A DNA stretch of 64,000 bases. Origin: Pseudoalteromonas sp. T1lg23B. GTDB taxonomy: Bacteria; Pseudomonadota; Gammaproteobacteria; Enterobacterales; Alteromonadaceae. The first letter of the stretch is position 1; each line of letters begins with the position of its first letter. Below, piece after piece: positions 50,347-60,946 of this stretch. The notes under the pieces were generated by a model. It made no database searches, was not told the origin of the DNA, and saw only the letters and a list, made by a program, of their open reading frames with translations. The stretch lies in assembly GCF_002964665.1 (NCBI RefSeq), contig NZ_PQBZ01000034.1, forward strand, positions 558,429 to 622,428, written 5' to 3'. The translations under genes were made by a program, and so were the position numbers.

Positions 50347-52011
50347 TTAGGCGTTTTCTATTTTCGCCCAAGAATCCCTTAATCCTACGGTTTGGTTGAA
50401 TACCAATTCAGCCGACTTGCTATCACGGCAGTAATAACCCATGCGCTCGAATTGGAATCCCTGCTCCGCAGCGGCCTGAGCCAAAGAAGGCTCCAACTTC
50501 GCTTGGTTAATAACAACCAATGATTCAGGGTTAAGTGTTTGCGTAAAATCTTCGGCCGCAGCTGGATTTGGTACGCTAAACAAACGGTCATATTGACGCA
50601 CTTGAGCTTCCACGCAGTGTGTTGCAGACACCCAGTGGATCACCCCTTTAACTTTACGTCCATCACTTGGGTTTTTACCCAAGGTGTCGGCGTCATAGCT
50701 ACAATATAACGTGGTAATATTGCCCTGTGCATCTTCATCAAAGCGTTCCGCTTTAATCACATAAGCATTACGCAGGCGCACTTCCTTACCCAACACCAAG
50801 CGCTTAAACTTTTTATTCGCTTCAACACGGAAATCTTCGCGTTCGATGTATAGTTCTTTTGTGAATGGTAATTCGCGCGTTCCCATTGATTCATCACTAG
50901 GGTGATTAGGGGCGACCAATTGCTCCACTTTACCTTCTTCAAAGTTTTCAATTACAACTTTGATTGGGTCTAAGACGGCCATAGCACGTGGTGCATTATC
51001 GTTTAGGTCATCGCGGATACACGCTTCTAACATACCCATTTCGACCATGTTGTCTTGTTTCGTAATACCGATACGCTTACAAAACTCACGAATTGATGCA
51101 GGGGTATAACCACGGCGACGTAAACCTGCAATCGTAGGCATACGTGGGTCATCCCACCCTTCAACGTGGCCATTGACAACCAATTCGTTAAGCTTGCGTT
51201 TTGACATCACCGTGTATTCAAGGTTTAAGCGAGAAAACTCGATCTGTTGCGGGTGACAGTCAATGCTAATATTGTCCAATACCCAGTCATATAGACGACG
51301 GTTGTCTTGGAACTCAAGCGTACATAGTGAATGAGTGATCCCCTCTAACGCATCAGAAATACAATGCGTAAAGTCATACATCGGGTAAATACACCACTTA
51401 TCACCCGTTTGATGGTGATGAGCAAAACGAATACGGTAAATGATAGGATCACGCAACACCATGAATGAGCTTGCCATATCAATTTTGGCCCGCAACACAC
51501 ACTCACCTTCTTTAAATTCACCCTTGCGCATTTTTTCAAATAAAGCGAGGTTTTCTTCAACAGGTGTATCACGATAAGGGCTGTTTTTACCTGGCTCGGT
51601 TAATGTGCCACGATACTCACGTGCCTGCTCTGGAGACAGAAAACAAACGTAAGCTAAGCCTTTCTCAATCAGCTCTACAGCATAACCATGCAGCTGTTCG
51701 AAGTAGTTAGATGAATAACAAATTTCGCCATCCCACTTAAAGCCTAACCAACTTACGTCTTCCTGAATCGACTTTACATAATTGATGTCTTCTTTTTCTG
51801 GGTTAGTATCATCAAAGCGCAGGTTACAAAGACCTTTATAGTCTTGTGCGATGCCAAAATTAAGGCAGATCGATTTAGCATGGCCAATATGTAAAAAACC
51901 ATTTGGCTCAGGCGGGAAACGCGTATGCGTTTGTTGATGCTTACCACTAGCCAAATCAGCATCAATAATTGTTCTAATAAAATTCGTTGGGCGATTTTCT
52001 ATTTCCGCCAT
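50347..52011 (-). CDS. glnS: Glutaminyl-tRNA synthetase
   Basis: Charges tRNA-Gln directly. I chose the ATG at 52011, which aligns with E. coli GlnS ([16 protein letters not shown]); an ATG two codons upstream (52017) is equally possible, with AGAGGA near both. The class I signatures are [16 protein letters not shown] (HIGH) and [11 protein letters not shown] (KMSKS-like). The tRNA-binding and two C-terminal beta-barrel domains are present; 554 residues. Genes for asparagine/glutamine amidation are not seen. Confidence 0.98.
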   Translation of the reverse strand: MAEIENRPTNFIRTIIDADLASGKHQQTHTRFPPEPNGFLHIGHAKSICLNFGIAQDYKGLCNLRFDDTNPEKEDINYVKSIQEDVSWLGFKWDGEICYSSNYFEQLHGYAVELIEKGLAYVCFLSPEQAREYRGTLTEPGKNSPYRDTPVEENLALFEKMRKGEFKEGECVLRAKIDMASSFMVLRDPIIYRIRFAHHHQTGDKWCIYPMYDFTHCISDALEGITHSLCTLEFQDNRRLYDWVLDNISIDCHPQQIEFSRLNLEYTVMSKRKLNELVVNGHVEGWDDPRMPTIAGLRRRGYTPASIREFCKRIGITKQDNMVEMGMLEACIRDDLNDNAPRAMAVLDPIKVVIENFEEGKVEQLVAPNHPSDESMGTRELPFTKELYIEREDFRVEANKKFKRLVLGKEVRLRNAYVIKAERFDEDAQGNITTLYCSYDADTLGKNPSDGRKVKGVIHWVSATHCVEAQVRQYDRLFSVPNPAAAEDFTQTLNPESLVVINQAKLEPSLAQAAAEQGFQFERMGYYCRDSKSAELVFNQTVGLRDSWAKIENA

Positions 52012-52241
52012 GAGCATGCATTCCTCTGATGTTTAGCACTGAATAACTTCGGCATTATTACAAAATCCACCGTGAACTTACAGCAAATCCTGCGTTAGAT
52101 TGGAAGAATTATTTTTTGCTTGTACAATATTTCAGCACAGATTTTAAAATTTCATGACACTTTTTGTTCTATCGCAATAAAAGAGTCATAAAAACTTTGT
52201 ATAGTGCACTCATACAGTGATGTAATCCAAGGATAATATAA

Positions 52242-53315
52242 ATGGCTTCAATGACACTTAATCGCGTCTACATTCCAACTAACGCGCGAAACAATCAGTA
52301 TATCCTCGCAGAGTTCAAACCAACCGAAGAATTTTATGATTGCTTTGATGACTTGCAAAGTTGTTACGAACGCCTAGCGCGTCAACTCTTTGCGCTGTGC
52401 GATGAGTATGAACTTCATAACGTCCACTTAATCGCTAATGATAAGTTACCTGTAGTACGTTTTCATGAAGAGTCGTATTGCTTACAAACTCAAAAGCAGA
52501 TGCTGTTTTTCTACAACCCTAAGTATCATGAAGCCCATAAATCATATTGGGAAGATGGGGTCAAAGCACGCAAAATTACGCTGCTATTCTTAGCCACTGG
52601 CAGTGACATTAGAGCCAACGCGGCTAACTTTCACGGCAAAGTAAAGCGTACGCTGGAAGCCTTGTTAGAAACATCAAAGAATATTGGTGAAAATGCACTC
52701 AGAGTTAGAGACCATCAGCATTTGACTTACGATATTTTCGCCAAGGCCAAGGGCATCAAAGAAAGCTACGGTTATAAATTAAGAAGTTTGTATCCCAGAT
52801 ATCAAGCTAGAAACTGCTCTTTACCCGATGAGCACTCTGAAATGACTTATGCCACATTTAGTTTGCCAGTCACTAGAGCACTAAAAACCGAGTACCAACA
52901 TATGCTACGTCCCGGTGACTACAGCCAATTTTACAAGCATATAGAGGATATTTTTCTCTCAGGATGTGCTGACAAACAACTGTCGCTATGTGCGTTTGTC
53001 GCCGATGGTCGTCTACCATTAGTCCGTAACAGCCAGATAGATAAAACGAGCGAAAATAGTGAGCTGCAAAAACTCAGCTTTGATACAGAAAGTGACAAGG
53101 TACAAATTACATCAGTATGGGATGCTGACAAACTGGTTGATACCATGAACTTTGTTATTGTTGCACACGCATCCAACAAAAAAGATATGGGTTATGGTCG
53201 ATTCATGAACAGCGTAGAAAGTGTGATCCATTCCTTTGCCACGAAGCTACACATTAATCCTGCTAAGCAAGATGTGAATGTGCGTTTCTTTCAGCATATT
53301 AGTTATCAGTTTTAA
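52242..53315 (+). CDS. Unknown protein made of two related halves
   Basis: A 357-residue cytoplasmic protein with no recognised domain. The halves (about 31-166 and 217-357) look like diverged copies: VHLIANDKLPVVR (61-73) corresponds to LCAFVADGRLPLVR (249-262), and VRDHQHLTYDIF (155-166) to VRFFQHISYQF (347-357), with a similar helix between. This suggests an internal duplication forming a pseudo-dimer. AAGGA lies 9 bases before the ATG. It converges with the propeller kinase gene with only 4 bases between stops. Confidence 0.75.
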   Translation: MASMTLNRVYIPTNARNNQYILAEFKPTEEFYDCFDDLQSCYERLARQLFALCDEYELHNVHLIANDKLPVVRFHEESYCLQTQKQMLFFYNPKYHEAHKSYWEDGVKARKITLLFLATGSDIRANAANFHGKVKRTLEALLETSKNIGENALRVRDHQHLTYDIFAKAKGIKESYGYKLRSLYPRYQARNCSLPDEHSEMTYATFSLPVTRALKTEYQHMLRPGDYSQFYKHIEDIFLSGCADKQLSLCAFVADGRLPLVRNSQIDKTSENSELQKLSFDTESDKVQITSVWDADKLVDTMNFVIVAHASNKKDMGYGRFMNSVESVIHSFATKLHINPAKQDVNVRFFQHISYQF

Positions 53316-53319
53316 TTAA

Positions 53320-56300
53320 CTAGCCCTTGGTGTCAGTTTCGGTTTCTGTAAATTCGATAATTGGCACCTTTATCTTTACCTCAATTCCCTTTTCTGGTTC
53401 CGAAAAACAACGGATTTCTCCTTTCAATAGCTGTGTAACCAAGTTGTACACGATATGCATACCCAAACCACAACCGCCTTGGCTGCGTTTACTTGTCACA
53501 AATGGTTCAAATACGGTTTTAAGCATACTTTGAGGCATGCCTTCTCCGTTATCCTGATAATTCATGTACCAATAATTGTCGTCAAGGGAAAACTCTATGT
53601 TTACCTCGCCACTGGAACGCTTGTCAAACCCATGAATAACAGAGTTATTTAGTAAATTGGTGAGTATTTGATATACCGCTCCTGCATAAGTGTTTATCTC
53701 GATGTCATCTTTGCCAGTGACTTTGATATCAATATTTTTCTTTTTGATGAGTGGCTCCAAGGAAGTCAGAACATCCTGAATATAGGTTTTTAGGTTGATT
53801 TGGCGACAAATTTCACTGGATTGATCTACCGCCACCTGTTTAAAGTTACCAATTAAGTTTTGTGCTCTATCTAAATTTCTAAAGATTAATTGATATCCTT
53901 GTGCCTGCTCTGCCAAAGCCTTACTCAAATCTTTTTGACTGAGCGTTTTATTTTGCAGCTTTTTGTCAATTTTCTGCATACTCTCTTCATTGTATGTCAA
54001 CGCAGTCAATGCAACGCCCAAAGGTGTATTGATTTCATGGGCAATACCCGCAACTAAGCTACCCAATGACGCCATTTTCTCACTTTCTATCAATTCATCT
54101 TGGGTATGCTTAAGCTCCAACATAGCTTGTTCAAGCTTCTGATTTTTCTTATATAACTCGTCTGTTCGTACCGCTACTTTTATCTCAAGCTGTTCATTAA
54201 GTGCTTGCAGTGCGTTTTGATGTTGCTTTAATTCGGCTATGTCTTTAAGCGCCCCAGCTATGCGTATTGCTTGGCCACTACTGTCACGCTTTACCACCTT
54301 CCCTCTATCGAGTACCCATGCCCAGTGACCATCTAAGTCTTTGACCCTAATTGCTATCTCGTAACTTTGTGCGTCGCCATGAATACATAATTCGACTTTA
54401 TCCTGTAAATGTGGACGGTCTTCTGGGTGTACAAACTGCCCTAAATCATCTAACGTCATGCGAGTTTGTGTGACGCCATAATCTACGCGTGGCGAAACAC
54501 TATGCCTATAAATAGTGTGATCTGTTAAATGCCAATCCCATAATTCATCGCCACTGGCCCATAACGACAGTTCTAGACGTTGCTGTAAGTCTTGCATTTT
54601 TTTGTTCGCCCGCACAATTTGACGATAGCGACGCTGTCGTGCCTGAACAACAAACAGCACAACAAGTAGTATGCTCAGACCATAAGCGGCTTTAGAATAA
54701 ACATTCCACCACCAAGGAGCGTTTACTTTAATCACAAAACGGTGCTTGGGTGATTGGATATTGAAGCGATTCAATGTATACGCTTCAACAACATAGTCAC
54801 CGGGTTCTAAACGCAGCAAGTTCACCTGCCTCACACCGGAGGCCAACTTCAACCATTTGTTACTTAAGCCTAAAACTCGATAATAGAACTGTTGCTGTTC
54901 CGAACCGTAATCTAGGCTTGAGTATTGCAGTGAAACGATATTTTCATCATGTGCAAGCTGTAGTTCCTTAGCAAGCTCTGCCGAAGTATTCAAATGCCCA
55001 CCAACACTAGGGAGTAGCGCTTTACCAAGCAGCTCGATATTACTTATAAGCAGTGGCTTTTCGCTTTTATCTATGTTGACTTTTTGTGGGTAAAACTGAT
55101 TAAAGCCTTTAGCTCCGCCAACAAAAACACGTCCGTCCGGTGCTAACCACGCTGCATTGTAGTTAAATTCGTTGTCTTGAATGCCATCAATTGGTGAGAA
55201 GTTGTGAATTTCAAAATTAGCAGTATGAATTTGGCTCAACCCTCCACTACTACCAACCCAAATATGATCAAAACCATCGTAGACAAGCGCCCATATTGCG
55301 TTATTCGCCAATCCATTTTCTTGGCCTATGGTACGAACCAGCTCAAACTCAGCATTAACAAGCGACAGCCCCAACTCACTGGCAACCCACACATTGCCGT
55401 ATTGATCTCGCTCCAACATAAACACCAAATCCGACACTAACCCAGCTTGGGTATTGATGTTATCTAATTGGCCATCTTCATATTTGAACAAACCATTACC
55501 AATAGAACCAAACCACAGTGCTCCATCAATATTCTTCATCGAAGAAACATGGCTTGGAGCCTCAATTGCGGCTGAAAAATAAGGTTCAACCGCGTTTTTG
55601 TGCTCTACATATTTGAGCAAACCAGATGTGCGCGAACTAATCAAAATATCGCCATTGTATTTAATTAAACTATTAAAAGTGAGTTCTGGTCCGTTGCCAA
55701 AGTCGGGCTTGAGGTGATCCACATGACCGCTGGCCACATCGAATTTAATTACACCATTCCCCCTTGTCGTCACCCACATCTGCCCACCAATAAATGCAAC
55801 CTGAGTGATAAAACTTTTGTCCAATAAATCAAGCGCCGGATAAAGTTTATGAACAGCAAGAAACCCCTTGCCATCAAATGCATACAAACCACTTGAGGTG
55901 GCAAACCACAGCCTATCCTGACTGTCTATCGCAAAACTTCTAATGTCAGGGCTTAGCAATGGCGCTTGCGGGTAGCTAAAGTGACTTACATGACCGAATG
56001 ACTCACTGAGTTTACTGAAGAAATGTAATCCCCTTGTTTCAGTGCCTAACCACAAGTCCTGATTTAAATCCCGCATCACAGTGATGACATTATTATCCAT
56101 TAGCCCGCCTACTTGGAGAGGCCGTTTGTACCAATGGTTGATAAGCTGTCCCTGCCTATCTAGTAAGTACAAACCATTACTGCTTGCCACCAGCACTTCG
56201 TCACCGTTTACAGTTACATTATGCAGAGTCACACTATTGTCATTGGTAAAACTTCTGGACCACAAAACCCTTTCGTATAAGGTATCAAAGTAAATCAACT

Positions 56301-56973
56301 GCTGCATTTTACTGATTAGTACAATACGTTGGGCCGAAAAGCTCATTTTTTCATATTCACCACCAAGCAATAACTGTACTTCGCCAGACTCCTTTGAGAA
56401 TTTCATTAAGCCCTGATCGCTCAGGTAATAATAACCATCTGTACGCTCTATCACATTGCGAATAAAACGTCCTGGCAGCACAACCTTGCTCGGCACAAGT
56501 GTGCCTTGATTTATTTGATAAACAACCCCATCTTCGGAAGAAACAACAACGTTAGGGCCATTGCAATCAAGGGAAATAACTCTGTCTGATGGAACATTCT
56601 CGTGCTGTTCAGATAAAAATGAAGTAAACGTACCTTTACCTGTGTGATATACGCTAAGACCCGTGCGAGTGCCTATCCAAACTTTATCAGCGCTAATACA
56701 TAAATCCGTCACGAAGCCACCCGCAAGGCTATTGGAGTCTTGTTGTTTAGGGGTAAATTGTTTAAATTCATGACCATCAAAGCGGTTCAACCCCGCTTGC
56801 GTGCCAATCCAAATATAGCCGAATTGATCTTGTGCAAGTGCTGTTACCGTGACTTGACTGAGCCCGCTGCTGTAGTCGTAATGACGCATGATCTGAGCTG
56901 TATCGGTAAATTGCGGTACCGCATGGGCGAACTTAAATAGCAGCGCGAAGCATAAACACCATCTGAAATGCAT
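53320..56973 (-). CDS. Propeller-containing sensor histidine kinase
   Basis: A 1217-residue membrane sensor kinase. After a signal peptide (1-19), a two-component-regulator propeller of many Reg_prop repeats fills about 30-690 (repeated WIGTQAGLNRFDG-, LWFATSSGLYAFDG- and VWVASELGLSLV-like units). A Y_Y_Y domain follows (about 690-755), one membrane helix (about 760-780), a PAS domain with PAC (about 800-915), a coiled coil, the His box with H979 (AGIAHEINTPLG) and an ATPase domain with DNGEGMP and GGCGLGMHI. It has no receiver or DNA-binding domain, and no response regulator is adjacent. Similar proteins sense polysaccharide in other bacteria; ligand unknown here. Confidence 0.93.
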   Translation of the reverse strand: MHFRWCLCFALLFKFAHAVPQFTDTAQIMRHYDYSSGLSQVTVTALAQDQFGYIWIGTQAGLNRFDGHEFKQFTPKQQDSNSLAGGFVTDLCISADKVWIGTRTGLSVYHTGKGTFTSFLSEQHENVPSDRVISLDCNGPNVVVSSEDGVVYQINQGTLVPSKVVLPGRFIRNVIERTDGYYYLSDQGLMKFSKESGEVQLLLGGEYEKMSFSAQRIVLISKMQQLIYFDTLYERVLWSRSFTNDNSVTLHNVTVNGDEVLVASSNGLYLLDRQGQLINHWYKRPLQVGGLMDNNVITVMRDLNQDLWLGTETRGLHFFSKLSESFGHVSHFSYPQAPLLSPDIRSFAIDSQDRLWFATSSGLYAFDGKGFLAVHKLYPALDLLDKSFITQVAFIGGQMWVTTRGNGVIKFDVASGHVDHLKPDFGNGPELTFNSLIKYNGDILISSRTSGLLKYVEHKNAVEPYFSAAIEAPSHVSSMKNIDGALWFGSIGNGLFKYEDGQLDNINTQAGLVSDLVFMLERDQYGNVWVASELGLSLVNAEFELVRTIGQENGLANNAIWALVYDGFDHIWVGSSGGLSQIHTANFEIHNFSPIDGIQDNEFNYNAAWLAPDGRVFVGGAKGFNQFYPQKVNIDKSEKPLLISNIELLGKALLPSVGGHLNTSAELAKELQLAHDENIVSLQYSSLDYGSEQQQFYYRVLGLSNKWLKLASGVRQVNLLRLEPGDYVVEAYTLNRFNIQSPKHRFVIKVNAPWWWNVYSKAAYGLSILLVVLFVVQARQRRYRQIVRANKKMQDLQQRLELSLWASGDELWDWHLTDHTIYRHSVSPRVDYGVTQTRMTLDDLGQFVHPEDRPHLQDKVELCIHGDAQSYEIAIRVKDLDGHWAWVLDRGKVVKRDSSGQAIRIAGALKDIAELKQHQNALQALNEQLEIKVAVRTDELYKKNQKLEQAMLELKHTQDELIESEKMASLGSLVAGIAHEINTPLGVALTALTYNEESMQKIDKKLQNKTLSQKDLSKALAEQAQGYQLIFRNLDRAQNLIGNFKQVAVDQSSEICRQINLKTYIQDVLTSLEPLIKKKNIDIKVTGKDDIEINTYAGAVYQILTNLLNNSVIHGFDKRSSGEVNIEFSLDDNYWYMNYQDNGEGMPQSMLKTVFEPFVTSKRSQGGCGLGMHIVYNLVTQLLKGEIRCFSEPEKGIEVKIKVPIIEFTETETDTKG

Positions 56974-57065
56974 ATGATACCGAGTGACAGGACTTTTTAT
57001 AAATATAGCAAAAGTTAGGCATTATAAAGGTAAGGCTGAACTACAGATGCTGATTCTAGAGCTAG

Positions 57066-58925
57066 TTAATCTAGCTCTAAGGTAAACTCCCTAACCCTAC
57101 CGTCATTATGTAATAACTGATAACGGGCGAGTTTACCTTGCTCTAGCGTCACTAAACTGATTGCACTATCTGAAATCAGATAAGGTTGCTTGGTAGACTC
57201 AGTTATCAATGGATGCTTATTGACTTCCATATGCCAGCGTTTAGTGAAATAGTTCAAAGGGCTCCACGGTGCGTAGAGTATTGAATCAAGTCTATCTAAA
57301 CACTTTATCAGCGTTTTAGGAAATTCGTTTTTAATCCCTGATGCCGTCAATTGCCAAATTCTATTGTCATGTTTACCAAAGCGGCTTTGCACAGAAAAAC
57401 AAAATGAGTAATGCACGTCACCAGACAGAATAATTGTCTCTTTGGGAGTATCTGCTCGGCGAAATATTTCGAGCAGCTTTCGAGCGGACCCTTCGTGGGC
57501 CATCCAGTTTTCGACATCCACCAACAGCGGCTGGCCACAGAAATTAAAGATAGATTGGATAGCTTCTATTGATTTAACACCAAACACTGGCGCAGGTGAG
57601 ACCAAAATGACTTCCCGTTCATCAAGTAACGTATCTTCAAGCTCCATAAGCATTTCCCAATCTAACAAACCACTGGGTTCATTAAAATTCTGCTCATTTC
57701 GCCAGCGATGAGTACGAGTATCGAGCACGACAACCTTAGGGACCGTATTTAAACAATAATGCCAGTGGGTGAAGCGATTAAGTGCTTTGTCCATTGCTTT
57801 GAACTGCCAAGTGTCGGCAAGTAAACTTCGTTCAAATTCGGCGCATAGACTGCCACTTTGCGCCATGGCATCATTACCCAACCCTTGAAATAGCCAATAG
57901 CTCAATAAGCCACTATTGATTATCCTGCGGCTGCTTTGATGTGCCGCAATTGCCTGCTCCCATCGTGCAGTCAAATTCCAATCATCGGTCACATCATGGT
58001 CGTCAAACATCATTAAAGTGGAGACATTGGCAAACAAACGTTGTGCTTTGGGTAAATCTTCAACAAAGTGCGTGATTGCCTCGAGCTGCGCAGCAAATGA
58101 TTTTTGGAACTTTGTATTGCTGCCTAGATACTTGAGCTGGTCGTGATCGACTAATTGCCAGCATGTAGCGCTGAAATTAAGTAAATAGCAGGCAATAAAC
58201 TCTTGAAAATAAACTAGGTGATTACCTGCACTGAGACTAGTAAAATGTGCTTCACCTCTTTTAAACCAGTAACTAAAGCTGAATTTTGAACAATCTTGCC
58301 ACGGTGTTTTTGGTAAAAAATGTTGTCGGTTATACAACTGCTGTTGAATGTCATCGGGTAGTTCAGCAATATGTGCCTGCTCTTTATACAAACCTAAGAC
58401 CGCTACCAACTGATTGATAGCCAGTAACATCGGACCTGCAACATCATCTGCATAAATTTGATCACCGGACATCAAAAGCAAGCTTGGCGTAGGTTCTCCG
58501 GCTTGTATCGCTTTTGCAAACAGGTCATCAGCAGCGGCTAATGAATCGCGACTGGGATGGTGAGGATTGCGACAAGAACCATGTAATACTTGTTCAAGCT
58601 GCACTGGTATCACAAGTTGCGCCGACGACTGTGACGTGTAACTAACATCTTCTAGCGAATAGGCGTCTTTATCCAAGAGTAACTGATAACTCAACGGCGT
58701 ATCAGAATCGAACAACCCTGATAGAGGTTTAACAATAAGTACATTTAAAAAGCAGTGCTCACCCAACCTTAAGGTTTTTTGCTCAGTCGTGCACTGATAA
58801 CCCTCAACCAACACAGTCACTTCATATTGTTTGCTGGTGACTAATTGCAAACAAATTGCTGCTTGCTCCGCTCTTCTGAGCATTGGACCAAGCAAAACTT
58901 TTGGTAGCAACTTATCGCTTTGCAT
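57066..58925 (-). CDS. PhoD-like metallophosphatase
   Basis: A 619-residue protein of the PhoD-like phosphatase family. Metal-binding motifs are LMSGDQIYADD, MMFDDHDVTDDW and ILSGDVHYSFCF. It lacks a signal peptide or Tat motif, so unlike secreted alkaline phosphatase D it is probably cytoplasmic or peripheral. N-terminal part (about 1-120) is a beta-rich extension. It overlaps tatD by 14 bases and could be the last gene of the fabF-to-tatD operon. Substrate unknown. Confidence 0.88.
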   Translation of the reverse strand: MQSDKLLPKVLLGPMLRRAEQAAICLQLVTSKQYEVTVLVEGYQCTTEQKTLRLGEHCFLNVLIVKPLSGLFDSDTPLSYQLLLDKDAYSLEDVSYTSQSSAQLVIPVQLEQVLHGSCRNPHHPSRDSLAAADDLFAKAIQAGEPTPSLLLMSGDQIYADDVAGPMLLAINQLVAVLGLYKEQAHIAELPDDIQQQLYNRQHFLPKTPWQDCSKFSFSYWFKRGEAHFTSLSAGNHLVYFQEFIACYLLNFSATCWQLVDHDQLKYLGSNTKFQKSFAAQLEAITHFVEDLPKAQRLFANVSTLMMFDDHDVTDDWNLTARWEQAIAAHQSSRRIINSGLLSYWLFQGLGNDAMAQSGSLCAEFERSLLADTWQFKAMDKALNRFTHWHYCLNTVPKVVVLDTRTHRWRNEQNFNEPSGLLDWEMLMELEDTLLDEREVILVSPAPVFGVKSIEAIQSIFNFCGQPLLVDVENWMAHEGSARKLLEIFRRADTPKETIILSGDVHYSFCFSVQSRFGKHDNRIWQLTASGIKNEFPKTLIKCLDRLDSILYAPWSPLNYFTKRWHMEVNKHPLITESTKQPYLISDSAISLVTLEQGKLARYQLLHNDGRVREFTLELD

Positions 58926-59703
58926 CCGAACGCGGCGCCAACTGAAACAAGTTATAGAAATTATTGGTTGTAGCTTCTGCCAACTGTTTGTAACTGATCC
59001 CTTTTAGTTCTGCAATATAATAAGCAACATCCTGTACATATGCGGGTTGATTGGTTTTCCCTCTATGTGGCACTGGTGCGAGGTAAGGAGAATCGGTTTC
59101 GATCAGTAACCTATCTAATGGAATTTTTCTAACTACGTCTTTCAACTCAGTGGCATTTTTGAAGGTAACTATGCCAGATATTGAGATGTAAAAGCCCAAG
59201 TCTAAAGCTTGCTTGGCCATTTCCCAGTCTTCTGTAAAACAATGTAGAACGCCACCACAATTTTGCGCATTATGAGACTTCATCAGATTTATTGTGTCAG
59301 CTTTAGCATCGCGCGTATGAATAATCAGAGGCTTGTGCAATTCATTCGCAACATCAATATGACCAACAAAACTGTCTTGCTGCACCTTGTGGGTATCTTT
59401 GGAATAATAGTAATCCAACCCAGTCTCACCTATAGCGACAACTTTGGGATGGGTAGCCAAAGCACTTAATCTGGATTTATCCAATACATCTTTTTGGTCA
59501 AGGGGATGCACACCACATGATGCCGACACATCATCATACATTGAGATAGCTTCTAGCATGGTGGGAAATTGATCAAGCGTAACACTGACGCATAAAAAGT
59601 GTTCTACTTGTTTAGCGCGAGCTGCGGCAAGGATCTCAGGTAATTGTTGCCCAAGCTTTTCAAAATCAAGTCTATCTAAATGGCAATGCGAATCTACAAT
59701 CAT
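58912..59703 (-). CDS. TatD-family metal-dependent hydrolase (YcfH type)
   Basis: A 263-residue TIM-barrel hydrolase. Metal ligands are in DSHCHLDRLDF (HxH), the Glu of GETGLDYYY, IIHTRDA, GVLHCFTED and the Asp of LIETDSPYL. Members have DNase or deacylase activity. It sits downstream of pilZ as in many gammaproteobacteria, so YcfH is the closest E. coli relation. AAGAG lies upstream of the ATG. Confidence 0.94.
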   Translation of the reverse strand: MIVDSHCHLDRLDFEKLGQQLPEILAAARAKQVEHFLCVSVTLDQFPTMLEAISMYDDVSASCGVHPLDQKDVLDKSRLSALATHPKVVAIGETGLDYYYSKDTHKVQQDSFVGHIDVANELHKPLIIHTRDAKADTINLMKSHNAQNCGGVLHCFTEDWEMAKQALDLGFYISISGIVTFKNATELKDVVRKIPLDRLLIETDSPYLAPVPHRGKTNQPAYVQDVAYYIAELKGISYKQLAEATTNNFYNLFQLAPRSDAKR

Positions 59704-59711
59704 AACTACTC

Positions 59712-60038
59712 TTACATGGTGTAGGTGGGTTTATCAGAATTTAACGCCGTTCCCAGCTGTTTAATTATTCGGTCATTTACTCGGTCAGGATCATCAACAA
59801 AACTCACACCAGCACCCGGAGGGTTGGAGTTTTGTGCGCCTTGAGGTGTGATCCAAACGACTTTACCGACGATTTGATGCTCTTCGATTTCATCGGGAAG
59901 TGTCACTCGCAAAACGACACTTTGGCCTAGTTCAAAGCGCGCGTTACTTTTCACGAACAGTCCGCCCTGTTTTAATGTCGCCATATAGCATCGGTATAAC
60001 TCGTCAGGTTCTTGAAGGTCTAAGAGCAATTCTTGCAC
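59712..60038 (-). CDS. pilZ: PilZ-domain protein, type IV pilus PilZ type
   Basis: A 108-residue PilZ domain needed for type IV pilus assembly in Pseudomonas and Xanthomonas. It has the GGLFV and GKVVWITPQG segments but lacks the N-terminal RxxxR c-di-GMP motif, like the pilus-specific PilZ. GTG start with AGGAAA upstream. Position between holB and tatD is the conserved one for this gene. Pilus genes themselves are not in the window. Confidence 0.9.
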   Translation of the reverse strand: MQELLLDLQEPDELYRCYMATLKQGGLFVKSNARFELGQSVVLRVTLPDEIEEHQIVGKVVWITPQGAQNSNPPGAGVSFVDDPDRVNDRIIKQLGTALNSDKPTYTM

Positions 60039-60046
60039 CGGCTTTC

Positions 60047-60946
60047 CTATTCAATGATATTTTTTATTGTATTCATTAGCTTATTGAGTCCAAGCGATTG
60101 ATTTAAACCCAATATCTGGCGCGTATCAGACATAAATTGATTGAGGGCCGCCTGCCCTTTGCTATAAGCCTGATACGAAAGCCCCTCTAACAGCTTTGCT
60201 TTGAGCCTTTGTTGTATAAACACACAAAACACCTCAAGCAATTCAGGGTGCTCATTTAAAATACCCTGCACTTGGCCGAAATTATGACTTGCTTTGATAT
60301 CACATGCAAATCTGTGTAGCACATCAACTTTTTCAAATACGCCTTCATTAAACCATGCTTCAATCTTCAATGGTTGATGGAAGAAATGTGTCAACCAAGG
60401 AAACGTCAAGCCATTGGGAAGCATGTCTTGCAGCCAGTTTTGCGCATACTGAATATCCTCTACCGATACTTGAACCTTGCTACAACGGCTCAAAATCGTC
60501 GCTGAAAGCTGACTGATATCATCCGTTGTCAGCAGCAAGTATCGACCCGCATTAGGTTCTTCCAGAGTTTTCAATAAGGCATTTGCGGCTGAGTGAGTCA
60601 TTTTATGGGCATTGGCTATCACGGCAACCTTGCGCCCACCTTGTTGTGCCGAATGATGCACAAAATCTGCAAGCCCTCGGATCACATCAACAGAAATACT
60701 TTGCCCTTGTGGAGTGATAACTAATAGGTCTGGGTGGGTTTGCGCCGCGATCAGTGTACAACTCTTACAATGACCGCACGCCATGAGCTGCAGATGTTGT
60801 TCACACAATATCGCCTGAGCGAGCTGTTTCGCCAGAGCCTGTTTACCCACCCCCGATGAACCATGGAGCAACTGAGCATGATGAAAGCGCCCTTGCTGTT
60901 GGCTAAGCCTGAAATTTTGCCAAAGCCTTTCGTGCCACTGGTACAT
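60047..60946 (-). CDS. holB: DNA polymerase III subunit delta'
   Basis: Part of the clamp loader. The 299 residues show a modified P-loop GSSGVGKQALAK, the zinc-binding cysteines CEQHLQLMACGHCKSC, the ALLKTLEEP segment and the SRCSKV sensor region, all typical of delta'. Its ATG overlaps the tmk stop (TAATG). Confidence 0.95.
   Translation of the reverse strand: MYQWHERLWQNFRLSQQQGRFHHAQLLHGSSGVGKQALAKQLAQAILCEQHLQLMACGHCKSCTLIAAQTHPDLLVITPQGQSISVDVIRGLADFVHHSAQQGGRKVAVIANAHKMTHSAANALLKTLEEPNAGRYLLLTTDDISQLSATILSRCSKVQVSVEDIQYAQNWLQDMLPNGLTFPWLTHFFHQPLKIEAWFNEGVFEKVDVLHRFACDIKASHNFGQVQGILNEHPELLEVFCVFIQQRLKAKLLEGLSYQAYSKGQAALNQFMSDTRQILGLNQSLGLNKLMNTIKNIIE

Noticed and set aside
57057..57079. 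Inverted repeat tagagctag/ctagctcta at the end of the PhoD-like gene
   Set aside because: A 9-bp stem is present, but it overlaps the stop codon and lacks a U tract, so I did not call it a terminator.
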